DNA of 64,000 nucleotides from a virus: IMG/VR virus record IMGVR_UViG_3300036768_000843, positions 30,994 to 94,993 of that record; one strand, 5' to 3'. Shown piece by piece: positions 50,001 to 58,167 of this stretch (position 1 is its first letter; each line of letters starts with the position of its first letter). The notes under the pieces were generated by a model. It saw only the letters and a program-made list of their open reading frames with translations, ran no database searches and was not told where the DNA came from. The position numbers and the translations under genes were made by a program.

Positions 50001-50177
50001 TCCGGGGCCTTCACCCACGATGATCCAGATCGGACGCTCGGAACCTTCAGCCAGAACCGGCAGCGCCGGCCGGCCCATCCGCGCGAATGGGCACTCGAAA
50101 CAGCGCGCGCCGTCGACTGAGCCCCGGACGACCAGCGGCGGCTCGTATTCGTCGTCGGGATCCTCGGGATGGCTCAC
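47094..50177 (-). CDS. UDG-family A DNA polymerase fusion carrying an intein
   Basis: GTG 50177 overlaps the upstream stop (GTGA), so the precursor has 1027 residues. Domains: N-terminal family 4/5-like uracil-DNA glycosylase (CFECPFARMG; GEGPGHNE at 55; GRPFVGQSG; THPAAIL), 3'-5' exonuclease (CDTET at 255-258; FHNGLYDI), palm motif A FDAKQLEARI near 640, motif B around K698, and motif C IHDAVVFE near 976. An intein of 161 residues (703-863) interrupts motif B; the spliced polymerase has 866 residues. It is the element's replicative enzyme in an operon with DinG-like helicase, nuclease and ATPase genes. Confidence 0.9.
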   Translation of the reverse strand: MSHPEDPDDEYEPPLVVRGSVDGARCFECPFARMGRPALPVLAEGSERPIWIIVGEGPGHNEVAQGRPFVGQSGRLVSEALARIRVRRESIWVSNATLCAPPSDATDRDKREARRCCAPRLQRELAQFPGRPVAALGAVAAQNFCGEKFSITQMAGSLHEVDFDGTGPRYVIPTTHPAAILRGGSGLAAGGGAHTSDLAFWLLVYDLQKVNQLARGADLRFTDDIEYETTDSARAEQLVLGMVEEIRSRREFACDTETYVDDPKKHSALQAAHAKLNAIGLAIVDRAISVAWNILTPRAKHAIGQILADRNITKWFHNGLYDIPVLNRHGFTVDGPCEDTLLAHHSAFPGLPHDLQRVTTQFYAITPWKAEFRHGEGSLDELLPYNARDTLATMRIAAPLAVAVKKSLAEKTYEVDKAMARAAAIMHVQGVPISREINEQLRVEFKAKIGKARDELLAKVLDPRIHASFRERLALEQARRLRKNDPLDLDERIAKRLEEMDKKPFKFQLDGGDHVVAFLKACGVPLSIQTASGKISTKKDILESFVDYPEVRALLIYRENAKLLNTFVERMFTREYGSKIVYGFADENDRVHPRWSVHKITGRWGSEAPGSQNWPKADKKKGRPNLRSQVVAPPGRALVAFDAKQLEARIIALLSGDPFLLSIFQNDRDIHSEFARIVWPDFDQRPVDERKVLRDMVKRPEYCLVPGTRVLAADLTWRTIETLKPGDVLIGFTSSPPGEHWTENYFKQSIVECVKTLRQPCYRIVTTHGEVTASDEHLWVARPQNGNGQPWKGKHRWQSKQWVRTDQLRPGDVMMFTMKPWEEDRSREADARVLSVEPVGSREVVAVQTTTETFIAEGFLSHNCAFYGGSVEAGWKAVVRDYPKVTIGMIGKMVATMATKMPGVTAWHQRMVRMADQVGEVRSAILGRRRCFPLKQFDMSEVVNFPVQSTGADIINLGLMEIMPKLPKNSFPILQIHDAVVFECDEDDQDRLKSLIVECFTREVTYEGTTVVFPVDAKAGRSWAEVN
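47589..48071 (-). other. Mini-intein inserted in DNA polymerase motif B
   Basis: These 161 codons begin with Cys703 (CLVPGTRVLAAD, intein block A) and end LSHN before Cys864 (FIAEGFLSHN/C). Block B is THGEVTASDEHLW and block F is EVVAVQTTTETFIAEG-type. No LAGLIDADG or HNH homing endonuclease fits in its size. Flanks join as RDMVKRPEY / CAFYGG, exactly the R...K...Y(G)G helix that binds the incoming nucleotide, so splicing is needed for polymerase activity. Confidence 0.9.
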
Positions 50178-50389
50178 GGCATCTCGCAGTAACGATGTGT
50201 CATGTAAAACGATTGGATCTTCAGCTCTCGCATGTACCCAAGGACGCTGCGGCGACGTTTCTGCCGCCACCAGCCGGGCCGGTTCGGATCTTCTTGGTTC
50301 CACATCATTCGCCGCACTTCCGCGAAGCTCATGCCGAGGCGATGGTCTTCATAAGTACAGCCGCACACGCACGGTCGAGGAGTTGTCAT
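50174..50389 (-). CDS. Small Cys/Trp-rich protein upstream of the polymerase
   Basis: This 71-residue protein has CVCGCTYEDHRLG near the start and MMWNQEDPNRPGWWRQKRRRS, then CEMP at the end. CxCxC...H suggests zinc binding. It overlaps the polymerase start (GTGA). No family recognised. Confidence 0.55.
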   Translation of the reverse strand: MTTPRPCVCGCTYEDHRLGMSFAEVRRMMWNQEDPNRPGWWRQKRRRSVLGYMRELKIQSFYMTHRYCEMP

Positions 50390-50430
50390 CGTGACCTCGT
50401 CGACAGAACCTGAAGCAACCGAATCGCAGC

Positions 50431-50469
50431 GCGCTCGGCAGTGTCATTCGTCTGGCACTGCCGAGGCGC
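50431..50469 (-). terminator. Hairpin between the DUF669-like and polymerase-side genes
   Basis: GCGCTCGGCAGTG and CACTGCCGAGGCGC pair nearly perfectly (one bulged base) around a 12-nt loop, 6 bp after the stop of the gene at 50476. There is no clear U-run. It may terminate or attenuate read-through into the polymerase gene. Confidence 0.55.
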
Positions 50470-50475
50470 TCTTCA

Positions 50476-51033
50476 CTACCCGCGAGCGCGGGCGCTGCCG
50501 TTGGCCGGCGCGGCCGGACGACGCGGCGTCGTGGCCGGAGGCGTCGGAGCCGCTGCCTTGGGCGGCGTCGGCGCGCTCACGTGCGAGCCGTCGCCCTCGT
50601 ACGGGCGCTCGTCGCACCACTTGGTGAACTCCTTCGTCGTTGGCATGCCCGTGCGCGAGTCGATGTCGTCGAACGTCTCGCTGACGACATCGGCCGTAAA
50701 GCGCGTGCCCTCGAAGGCCTCGCGCGCCAAACGACCCTGAGCGTCACAGGCGACACCCGTCGCCTCGACGATCGCCTTCATGCGCCGACGCGCGAACTCG
50801 TCGTCGCTGATGACGTACGTGCCGACCATCGTCCGGTTCTGCATCGGGCTGCCCTCCGTGATCACCTTGGCCGTGAGGCGCAGCGTCCGGTTGCCCTTCC
50901 TCGACTGGTCGAAAACCGCCTTCGTGATCTCGAAGTCGTAGGTGCCGGGCTCGATGCGCTGGTTGCGTCCACCGTGCGGCGTGAGGTTCGGGTCGTTCAG
51001 GTTCATGTCGATGAAATCGATGTACTCAGCCAT
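50476..51033 (-). CDS. DUF669-like ssDNA-binding-type protein
   Basis: This 185-residue protein begins MAEYIDFIDMNLNDPN. The core (RIEPGTYDFEITKAVFDQSRKGNRTLRLTAKVITEG...RTMVGTYVISDDEFARRRMKAIVEATG) resembles phage DUF669 proteins, OB-fold-like partners of phage recombination/replication genes. A Pro/Ala-rich disordered C-terminus (PTPPKAAAPTPPATTP) ends the protein, as in SSB-like proteins. It follows the Sak4-like ATPase gene. Confidence 0.7.
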   Translation of the reverse strand: MAEYIDFIDMNLNDPNLTPHGGRNQRIEPGTYDFEITKAVFDQSRKGNRTLRLTAKVITEGSPMQNRTMVGTYVISDDEFARRRMKAIVEATGVACDAQGRLAREAFEGTRFTADVVSETFDDIDSRTGMPTTKEFTKWCDERPYEGDGSHVSAPTPPKAAAPTPPATTPRRPAAPANGSARARG

Positions 51034-51074
51034 GGGACTTTCCTTTTCTCTTTTCTGGTTGACAGTTCGCGAAA

Positions 51075-51980
51075 CTACCTAGCCACACTCCGGCCAGGTG
51101 CAGACATGGGTGGTGGCATCGGGCGCGACGCTGCGGCCTTGCCTTTGCCGTTGGCAGCGACCGGCACGACGGCTTCCGATCGGACCTCGCGAGGCTGTTC
51201 GGCTTCGGCGTCGCGGTCGTTGTTGGGCAAGATGCCAAGCGCCTCAGCAAGTGTGCGGTACGTGCAGTCGGGAACGAAGACATCTTCCCCACCCTCGACC
51301 GTTTGCACGTAGCCAAGCGGATCGGGCAGGCGACCTTCGTCGCGTCCGCCAGCTTGGTACTGCATGTACTTGCGCGTCCGGATCTCGAACTGCAGCGGCT
51401 GGTTCGGCTGCAGCTGATAGGAACGGTGGTAGAACACGTAGTCGCATGCCGCCGCGAACTTGGCGGCGTTCTGTCCCGACAGCATCGGGCCGCCGATCGG
51501 CGTCTCGTCACCGGGCGGCTTTTCCAACGCGAGCCACACGACGTTGCAATTGAGCAGGTGAATCTGCTCGCGCAGCATCTTCAGATGTTGGCCAAGCTTC
51601 TGGTAGAGCTGACGGCTGTCGCCGCGCCCACCGCTGGCGGCATCGAGCGTGTTGAAAAACAGATCGGCGTAGAACGTGAGCGAATCGATCACGATGGTCT
51701 GAACTTCGCCACGACGAATGAGCGCCTCAGCGTCATGGACCGACGTCATCATGTCGGTCGCCTTCTCAAGCGACCACACCTGCGGCACGCGATCCTTCTC
51801 GAAGAGGGCATTTCGATCCATGTGAAACAACGTCGTCCAGCCAGACTCGGTCGCGTCGCTGAGAAACAGCGGACGCGGCCACGTGCCGGCGAAGCGCGTT
51901 TTGCCCGAGCGCGACTGTCCGTACGACAACGCCGTGATCCGGCGGGTCTTGCCTGGCTTGCTAATGTCGATGACTTTCAT
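51075..51980 (-). CDS. RecA-like ATPase (Sak4/AAA_24-type)
   Basis: This 301-residue protein has Walker A YGQSRSGKT (20-28) and EVQTIVIDSLTFYADL (Walker B). FEIRTRKYMQYQAGG and a Pro-rich C-terminus follow. A phage Sak4-like single-strand annealing/recombinase or AAA_24 protein is likely. It is encoded between the DUF669-like and the PD-(D/E)XK genes, a common phage recombination module, and overlaps the latter (ATGA). Confidence 0.8.
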   Translation of the reverse strand: MKVIDISKPGKTRRITALSYGQSRSGKTRFAGTWPRPLFLSDATESGWTTLFHMDRNALFEKDRVPQVWSLEKATDMMTSVHDAEALIRRGEVQTIVIDSLTFYADLFFNTLDAASGGRGDSRQLYQKLGQHLKMLREQIHLLNCNVVWLALEKPPGDETPIGGPMLSGQNAAKFAAACDYVFYHRSYQLQPNQPLQFEIRTRKYMQYQAGGRDEGRLPDPLGYVQTVEGGEDVFVPDCTYRTLAEALGILPNNDRDAEAEQPREVRSEAVVPVAANGKGKAAASRPMPPPMSAPGRSVAR

Positions 51981-52987
51981 GCGAGCTCCCTTTGTGTGTG
52001 AATCGCGGTTTCACTGCCTTCGCTGTCGCCGTTCGACGACGACGACGACGCCCTGCTCGGCGGTGACCATTCGCGCTTTCGAATGGGCACGAGTCTTTGA
52101 TTCTCCGCGCAGTGATCGAATAGATGGCAGGTCCCAAACTTCGTCGTGCAGTTGGCGCGCGCACGCGGCCAGGTGCCTGTTGCGGCGTACATCTGCTGCA
52201 GCGCCGTCCACATCTTCAGGTCTTCGGTGTGTTGCTGTACGTGCCAGCGCTGCGCCGGCACGACGACGCGATGGAAACGAACGAGCCTCTGCTTGCCGAT
52301 GATGTTGACGATCGTTCCGCGCAGCTTGCCGTACTTCTTGTCCAGTCCGGCGCGCTTCCAGATCATGATCTGGCCGAGGATCTCTCCGTCGTTTCGCCAG
52401 CCGTCGAGAACATCGGGGGTAAAACGCGAGGAACTTTTATGTTCGACGACATATACCCCCGGCAAGAGATCGAGCTGCGCCTCTGTGACCTCGGCGATCA
52501 AGTCGTAGCGGCACGTGTAGCCGTCTGAATCTTGCGCCCACGCTTCGATGTCGAGCGGATACAAGTAGTCCTGCTCGTAGTGTGCGGCGTACGCCTCGTA
52601 GAGACGCCACGCTTCGATCACGGGCCGTGGATCGACATCGCTCGCGATCAAGGCATCCTTGGCGACGTAGGGTGTCAACGTTAGTGCGTCGTCAAGCATC
52701 CACTTGTAGTGCAGCGCCAAAAAGGTGTGCAGCGCAGAGCCCGTTTCGAGCGCGAGCGTCGGCGCGCCCCGCTGGCCGTCGAGATAGGTCAGCTTGTAGA
52801 GATACGGGCAGCGCTGAAACACGGCGAAGCTCGACCAGCCACGCCCAGACGCGCCGCCGAGCTTCTCCAACTTGTGGAGAGCAAAGATCTCGTTCATCAC
52901 CTCGTCGAACCGACGACGATTGGGGTCGGTGCCGTCCATCGTGAAGTAGTCCGGTTCGCCGGTACCGCGTTGTAGTTGGTCCGTCAT
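51977..52987 (-). CDS. PD-(D/E)XK nuclease, Cas4/RecB-like
   Basis: In this 336-residue protein, TLALETGSALHTFLALHYKW includes a conserved His region. YTCRYDLIAEVTEAQLDLLPGVYVVEHKSS is the catalytic D...ExK core (Asp near 159, EHK near 177). Cys65 (FQRCPYL) and three Cys at NCTTKFGTCHLFDHC (about 282-296) fit the iron-sulfur cluster of Cas4/AddB-like nucleases. Its place between ATPase and helicase genes suggests end processing in replication-coupled recombination. A CRISPR role is unlikely because no cas1/cas2 are near. Confidence 0.8.
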   Translation of the reverse strand: MTDQLQRGTGEPDYFTMDGTDPNRRRFDEVMNEIFALHKLEKLGGASGRGWSSFAVFQRCPYLYKLTYLDGQRGAPTLALETGSALHTFLALHYKWMLDDALTLTPYVAKDALIASDVDPRPVIEAWRLYEAYAAHYEQDYLYPLDIEAWAQDSDGYTCRYDLIAEVTEAQLDLLPGVYVVEHKSSSRFTPDVLDGWRNDGEILGQIMIWKRAGLDKKYGKLRGTIVNIIGKQRLVRFHRVVVPAQRWHVQQHTEDLKMWTALQQMYAATGTWPRARANCTTKFGTCHLFDHCAENQRLVPIRKREWSPPSRASSSSSNGDSEGSETAIHTQRELA

Positions 52988-52994
52988 GGAAATC

Positions 52995-54743
52995 TCAGGC
53001 GTCCAGGTGCCACAGTTCGCCGTGATAGTCGCTGTCGTCTTCGTCTTCGGGATGGTCCGCCAGAACTGCAGCAGCGATTGCGTTCAGGTCTTCGGTCGTC
53101 AGCGGCCCACCGCCGATGCCAGTAAACCCACTGGCTATGACATCGACGGCGCTTTCGGCGGCCGGAACGCCAAGACGGAGTGCCAACTCACACTTGACTT
53201 GTAACGATTCGAGGATCTTACGCTCGATGTCGTGATCGATGATCACGTACGTCGCTGCGATGGGCTGATGACCATTGAACGGGCGCATCTCAGCCTGTGC
53301 CACGATGGCCGGTGTGTAGTCGAGTTCGGCGAAGATTTCCTGGCGGGCCGCGCTCAGATCGATGCCGACCTGCCCGACGGACAGCGTGATGCACAGAGGC
53401 GCGCAAGGATGCGCGCGCCAGCGGTCGAAGATGCTGGCGCGGACGTCCATGCTCGTCGAGCCCGACACGACGAATCCTGGGTAGCCCTGCTTGGCGAGGG
53501 CCTCTTCGATCCGGATCGCGACGTCGCGGTGCCACGTCCAGACGATCACGCGCTCTCCGCTGTCGAGTACGCGGCGTGCGGCATCGATAGCCCCTTCGAT
53601 CTTGAGGTTGGCCAAGAGCCGCCGGAATCGCGCGGTTGCGCCGATCACCGAAGACGTGCGTGCATGATCGCGAACTCGTTCGGCCTCTTTCTCGACCTGG
53701 AACGCTTGCTGCTCGGTGATCTCGACAACTTCGACTGTGCGAGAGATCGGAGGCATCTCACCGAGCACGTTCGGCCACGTGCGCCGGATCATGATTTCAG
53801 TCATGCGCGCACGGAACTCCTCTTCGTAAGAGGAGCCGTCGGCGACGAAGCCGTGCGGCCCCATGCGGCCAGCGGCGTAGCGCGTCGCGTACTCGTGGAA
53901 CTTGCCGAACGCAGCCGGGGTAAGAGCTGCCAGCGTCGTGTAGAGCCCAGCAGGCTTGTTCCACAGCGGTGTTCCCGTCGCTCCGACGACGCGCCTTGCG
54001 GCAGACGCCATGAACACGGCGGCCCGGCTGCGGTGGCTGTTCCGATTCGACAGCAGGTGGATCTCGTCAAAGATCAGCGTGCCGATCCGGAGGTTGCCGA
54101 AATTCTTCCAGGCCGCGAGGATGTCGTAGTGCAAGAACACGATCGGAGCGTTCTTGAGCACGTCTTCGTCGAAGCGTTCACCTTCGAGTACGTCGAAGCC
54201 GCGATCTTTCTTGTGTCGGATCGGCCTTTTCGGATCGCTATAGACCACGCGACGTCCCTGCAAGACGAGCGGCCGAACCTCGGGCCAGCGGCGGCGAAAC
54301 CACCCGAGCCAAACGTCCCGTGTCGGTAGCGGCGCGACGACCACGAGCGGGCCCTCGTCGAGTTCGTGCGAACTGACGAGCTGGGCGGTTTTCCCCATGC
54401 GCATCTGATCCGCAAGCAGCGATCCCCGACGGCTGCGGATGAAATCGCGGCCCTCGTGCTGGTACTTGCGCAGCTTCCAGTCAAGTTGGATCGTTTGCTG
54501 ATCGAACGCTTCGTGATCACTGGGCGTTCGCAGGCTTTCGAGCAGCGCGGCAACCTCTGGGTGCTGCCGTGCGAGCAACGGCAAGTGCGAACGATGCACG
54601 AGTGGCCCCCAACGACGATCGAGTTGGATGCACGGCGCTCCTGCGATCTCTGGCGCCCAAGCCAGAGGAATCGCAAACCAATCTGGGCGTGTTGGATGCG
54701 CAGCCAAAGTCGATCGGCTTTGGCTCACCGAAGCAGCCTGCAT
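52995..54743 (-). CDS. SNF2-like DEAD/H helicase
   Basis: This 582-residue protein has an N-terminal HARP-like stretch, motif I DQMRMGKT (112-119), DEIH, GATGTPLWN, and motifs V/VI in a diverged form (ITLSVGQVGIDLSAARQEIFAELDYTPAIVAQAEMRPFNG). The order follows SNF2/SMARCAL1-like ATPases. The final 60 residues are acidic. It is the first gene of the minus operon, opposite the GATC-rich region. Probably fork remodelling. Confidence 0.8.
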   Translation of the reverse strand: MQAASVSQSRSTLAAHPTRPDWFAIPLAWAPEIAGAPCIQLDRRWGPLVHRSHLPLLARQHPEVAALLESLRTPSDHEAFDQQTIQLDWKLRKYQHEGRDFIRSRRGSLLADQMRMGKTAQLVSSHELDEGPLVVVAPLPTRDVWLGWFRRRWPEVRPLVLQGRRVVYSDPKRPIRHKKDRGFDVLEGERFDEDVLKNAPIVFLHYDILAAWKNFGNLRIGTLIFDEIHLLSNRNSHRSRAAVFMASAARRVVGATGTPLWNKPAGLYTTLAALTPAAFGKFHEYATRYAAGRMGPHGFVADGSSYEEEFRARMTEIMIRRTWPNVLGEMPPISRTVEVVEITEQQAFQVEKEAERVRDHARTSSVIGATARFRRLLANLKIEGAIDAARRVLDSGERVIVWTWHRDVAIRIEEALAKQGYPGFVVSGSTSMDVRASIFDRWRAHPCAPLCITLSVGQVGIDLSAARQEIFAELDYTPAIVAQAEMRPFNGHQPIAATYVIIDHDIERKILESLQVKCELALRLGVPAAESAVDVIASGFTGIGGGPLTTEDLNAIAAAVLADHPEDEDDSDYHGELWHLDA

Positions 54744-54983
54744 GACATCCCTAGTTGTCGTTCCCTAGTGGGCGGCACGCTAACCGTGCGATCGGTGATC
54801 CGTCAAGATCGATCGCGTGCGATCCGCGCGCGATCGTCACGATCTCGATCGCGCGCCGATCACGCCGATCGCGCTGATCGTGATCTCGCAGATCTACACG
54901 AACACGATCGGTTGCGCACGCGACGACGGATCGAGTTGCGATGAAAAGCTTGACGCTCGCAGGGCGTTCCGGTAACTCGCAAC
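54744..54983. promoter_or_regulatory. GATC-dense divergent region, candidate replication origin
   Basis: No gene occupies these 240 bp between the two divergent replication operons. About 15 GATC sites lie at 54789-54932 (one per 10 bp), many as GATCG or CGATC. CCCTAG occurs twice at the left end, flanking TTGTCGTT. GATC clusters are a hallmark of Dam-regulated origins, and a Dam-like gene is at 43244. Divergent helicase genes on both sides add to the case, but GATC is common throughout this DNA. Confidence 0.45.
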
Positions 54984-56693
54984 TTGGTGACGACGACGGC
55001 GGACGATAACATCATCCCGTTCCCCGGAATCTTCGACGCGACGAGCGCAGCGGATACCGCTAGCGCAAGCGACGACAGTAGTAGCAACGGCCACGGATCC
55101 CGATCTCGTTCTCGTCTACTTCGCGATTCCGTGGCGGCGTGGACGCGAGAGCACGTCTGGAAGATCCGCCACAACAAACAGTTCAACGACGATCAGAAGC
55201 GTCGCATCCTGTTCAACTTCATCGTGACGCAGGAAAACCGCAAGATACAGCGAGGCGCGTTTCTTCGCACGACGGACGGCCGCGCCTATCTGTTCGATGG
55301 TCGACGTCGCAAGCTGTATCGCATCGACGAGCGGGATCCCGAGTTTCGGGGCTACCTGCAAGTCATGTACGGGCTCAACTCCAGCGAGCAGTTTACGCGG
55401 CACATCATCTCCGCGCTGTACAACACCGCCATCGCCACCGGCAGCCTGCGCGAGGTGCGTCGATTTTCGTACTGGGATCACGATCGGCAGACGCTGTACA
55501 TCTCGCGCTACGACGGCACTTGCTACGTGATCGACGGCAACGAGATTGAAATCCGCGACAACGGCTACGGTTCGGCCGTGTTTCTCGACGACGATGGCGG
55601 CACCAACTGCGACGTGCCTCCCGACGACGGCCCAATCGTTGGCAACAACCGGCTGCTGTTCCGGCATCTGATCGATGACCTCAACTACGTGCCGACGACG
55701 ACGGGTCACATGTCGCCGGCCATCCAGCGGACATGTCTTGGCATCTGGATGTTCGCGATTGCTTTCCCAGATCTCTTGCCAGCAAAGCCGATCCTGCTCG
55801 TCGAGGGTGAGCCTGGCAGCGGCAAGTCGCTTGCGCTGCAACGCCTGGCGTTCGCGCTGCACGGCAAGAGCACGTCGTTGACGATTCCCAAAAAGGAGGA
55901 CCCGGACTTTGGCGTCAAGATCCTCCGATCGCCGCTGGCCATCATCGAAGACGTCAACACGCACATCGAATGGCTCCAGGACATGCTGTGCTCGTACACG
56001 ACTGGCGGCGCATGGTCCAAGCGGAAGCTGTACACCGACGACGTCGAGCACGTGATCCGTCCACAGAGCTTTCTGCACATCACGAGCAACAACCCCGCGA
56101 CCTTCCGGCAGCGTCAGCTCGCGGATCGGTGCTTGATCATCCGACTCGACCGCCGGGACGGCAACTTTGGAGCTGCCGATCAGCTAATCGAACGAGTTCG
56201 AGACTGGCGGCCCCAACTGCAAGGCGAGTGGCTGTACTGGCTCAACGAGATCGTCGGTGAGCTGCGCCGACCACAACCTCCGGTCACGTCTGCCTATCGA
56301 ATGGCTGACTTCGCGCGGCTTGCGCACCTGATCGGACGTGTTCTGAATCAACCTGCTGGGCCGGTTGGAGACTGGTCGCCAGCCGCGATCGAGCAGATGC
56401 TCGCGGCCATGCAGACCGAGCGTGACTTGCTCGTGGTCGGCGAAGGTGACACGCTCGTCGAGCTGCTCGATCGCTGGCTCGATACCGCGTCGAACCAAGG
56501 CCGAGAGATCCGACTCACTGAGCTGTACCGTGAGTTGGCCGCGCTCGCGCGACTGCAGAATCAGTCCTTTTTCAGGTCACCCAAGGGCCTTGGCGTTCGA
56601 CTGCGTGAGGCGGGCAACGCGCTCGCACGGCACTTCGCGATCACACAAGCCACCGTGGACGAAACGACGGTGTACACGTTTCGTCGTCTTTAA
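54984..56693 (+). CDS. P-loop replicative helicase (SF3/primase-helicase-like)
   Basis: GTG 54984; 569 residues. The N-terminal half has RTTDGRAYLFDGRRRKLYRIDERD and similar segments. The ATPase core is VEGEPGSGKSLALQRLA (Walker A 274-282) with LAIIEDVN (Walker B, about 319-325) and HITSNNPATFRQRQLADRCLIIRLDR (sensor and Arg-rich part). This resembles phage/plasmid primase-helicases of the D5/P4 or related AAA type. The C-terminal segment (FFRSPKGLGVRLRE) looks winged-helix-like. The prim-pol gene follows within 290 bp. Confidence 0.75.
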   Translation: MVTTTADDNIIPFPGIFDATSAADTASASDDSSSNGHGSRSRSRLLRDSVAAWTREHVWKIRHNKQFNDDQKRRILFNFIVTQENRKIQRGAFLRTTDGRAYLFDGRRRKLYRIDERDPEFRGYLQVMYGLNSSEQFTRHIISALYNTAIATGSLREVRRFSYWDHDRQTLYISRYDGTCYVIDGNEIEIRDNGYGSAVFLDDDGGTNCDVPPDDGPIVGNNRLLFRHLIDDLNYVPTTTGHMSPAIQRTCLGIWMFAIAFPDLLPAKPILLVEGEPGSGKSLALQRLAFALHGKSTSLTIPKKEDPDFGVKILRSPLAIIEDVNTHIEWLQDMLCSYTTGGAWSKRKLYTDDVEHVIRPQSFLHITSNNPATFRQRQLADRCLIIRLDRRDGNFGAADQLIERVRDWRPQLQGEWLYWLNEIVGELRRPQPPVTSAYRMADFARLAHLIGRVLNQPAGPVGDWSPAAIEQMLAAMQTERDLLVVGEGDTLVELLDRWLDTASNQGREIRLTELYRELAALARLQNQSFFRSPKGLGVRLREAGNALARHFAITQATVDETTVYTFRRL

Positions 56694-56695
56694 CC

Positions 56696-56983
56696 GTGGA
56701 GACTCGTTTGGAAACAGTCGTCGTCAACATGCGCACGAGCGCTTGGGACGTCGCGATCGATCGGTCGTCGCCGTTCGGTAACCCGTACCGGCTCGGCAAA
56801 GACGGCGATCGTCGGCGCGTACTCGAAAAGTTCAAGGAGTACTTCCTGCGGCGTGTCGAGTCCGATCCAGAGTTTCGCAGGCGCGTGCTTGCGCTGCGAG
56901 GAAAGCGCCTCGGGTGTCACTGCGCGCCGCAGCCATGCCACGGCACGATCATCGCCGAGTGGCTGACGAACCAAGCTGAATGA
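56696..56983 (+). CDS. DUF4326-like small protein
   Basis: This 95-residue protein has VVNMRTSAWDVAIDRSSPFGNPYRLGKDGDR near the start and GKRLGCHCAPQPCHGTIIAEWL at the end. The pattern matches DUF4326 proteins (V.N...DV.IDR.SPFGNPF.......R...GC.C.P..CHG). Two Cys and His in the C-terminal part may bind metal. It sits between helicase and prim-pol. Function unknown. Confidence 0.8.
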   Translation: METRLETVVVNMRTSAWDVAIDRSSPFGNPYRLGKDGDRRRVLEKFKEYFLRRVESDPEFRRRVLALRGKRLGCHCAPQPCHGTIIAEWLTNQAE

Positions 56984-58083
56984 TCGGAACCGATCTCAGA
57001 AGAGCTGCTGTCGAATACGCGCGGCGGGGTTGGCGCGTGATACCGCTCCACCATCTGCGCCAGGTAGGGGAGCGGCCCATCTGCGGATGCTTCAAGAGGG
57101 AAACCTGCCGGACGCCCGGCAAGCATCCCATGATCAAGAACTGGCGCGAGACAGCGTCGAGCGACCCAGCGCTGGTCGCGCAGTGGTGGCGCGTGTGGCC
57201 GAGGGCAAACATCGGGCTTTTGATGGGCGGCGGGGCACGCCTCGTCACGATCGACATCGACGGATCGACCGGACGTAGCAGCTGGGAAGCGTTCCAGAAC
57301 ACCTTCGAGCCGGTGCCTGAAACCTTGCGGCAGACGACGGGGCGCGTCGAAGGCGGCGAGCATTTTCTGTTCACGGTCGGTACTGACTTCGATCTGGACA
57401 AGATCCGCAACCGCGCCAGGATCGCGCCTGGCGTCGACGTCCGCGCCGAGGGCGGTCTGATCGTCGCCGCGCCGAGCGTCCATCCAACGGGTGTCGTGTA
57501 CGCCTGGCGCGATTTCGCGGTGCCCGTCGCGCCGCTGCCTCTTTGGCTTCTCACGATCATTGTCTCGAACCGCGCGCGGCGAATGGCCAAAGGCCCGAGC
57601 GCCGAACGCCCCACCGAAGCGCAGTTGAGAGCGGACGGTTGGCCATTGGACCGCCGTCTACAGATGGCTCGGTCTGCACTAAGCGATGCCGAGCCGGCGA
57701 TCTCGGGCCGTGGGGGTCACAAAGCTTGCCTCAAAGCCGCCATCCTACTCGTGCGAGGTTTCTGCCTGAGCAGCGACGATGCCTTCGATCTCCTATGGCA
57801 TGTCTACAACCCGATGTGCATCCCGCCATGGTCCGTCAACGAGCTGATGCACAAGATCGAGAGCGCCGAGTTCGCTGTGTCGAACGACAGCTACCCTTGG
57901 CGATTCCGCATCCCAGCTCCGGATCTGTCGCCGGCCGGCCGAACCGTACAAGCAATCTACGATGCTTGCGCGCGGGAGCTTGGCAGTGTCGAGGATCTGT
58001 GGAACGCCTCCCCTGACGATCCCGTCGAGAAGAGCCGTTCGCAGCGACGTGGCACCGTTGATCTGGATCTCGACGGTGAGTAG
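56980..58083 (+). CDS. Bifunctional primase/polymerase (prim-pol)
   Basis: This 367-residue protein has an ATGA overlap. The N-terminus (AAVEYARRGWRVIPLHHL...CGCFKRETCRTPGKHPMIKNW) has the Cys cluster of archaeo-eukaryotic primase-like prim-pols. VTIDIDG (89-95) is the catalytic DxD, and EHFLF and RAEGGLIVAAPSVHPTG complete the active site. A helical C-terminal PriCT-like domain follows. Likely synthesises primers for the family A polymerase. Confidence 0.85.
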   Translation: MIGTDLRRAAVEYARRGWRVIPLHHLRQVGERPICGCFKRETCRTPGKHPMIKNWRETASSDPALVAQWWRVWPRANIGLLMGGGARLVTIDIDGSTGRSSWEAFQNTFEPVPETLRQTTGRVEGGEHFLFTVGTDFDLDKIRNRARIAPGVDVRAEGGLIVAAPSVHPTGVVYAWRDFAVPVAPLPLWLLTIIVSNRARRMAKGPSAERPTEAQLRADGWPLDRRLQMARSALSDAEPAISGRGGHKACLKAAILLVRGFCLSSDDAFDLLWHVYNPMCIPPWSVNELMHKIESAEFAVSNDSYPWRFRIPAPDLSPAGRTVQAIYDACARELGSVEDLWNASPDDPVEKSRSQRRGTVDLDLDGE

Positions 58084-58167
58084 CTCGAACAGTTTGACGT
58101 CTTCCACGGCGATCGACTTGTAACGTTGCTCTTGATTTATTGAGCGCACCAGACTAACCTCGCGGGA
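58084..58167 (+). promoter_or_regulatory. Possible promoter before the 58168 gene
   Basis: TTGACG (58094-58099), an 18-bp gap and TTGTAA form a moderate sigma70-like promoter. A CTTGATTTATTGAG AT-rich patch follows. No gene lies here. Confidence 0.4.

Noticed and set aside
51977-52987. Cas4 belonging to the CRISPR locus
   Set aside because: It sits in the replication operon 8 kb away, with no Cas1/Cas2; phage Cas4-like nucleases in such operons usually serve recombination.
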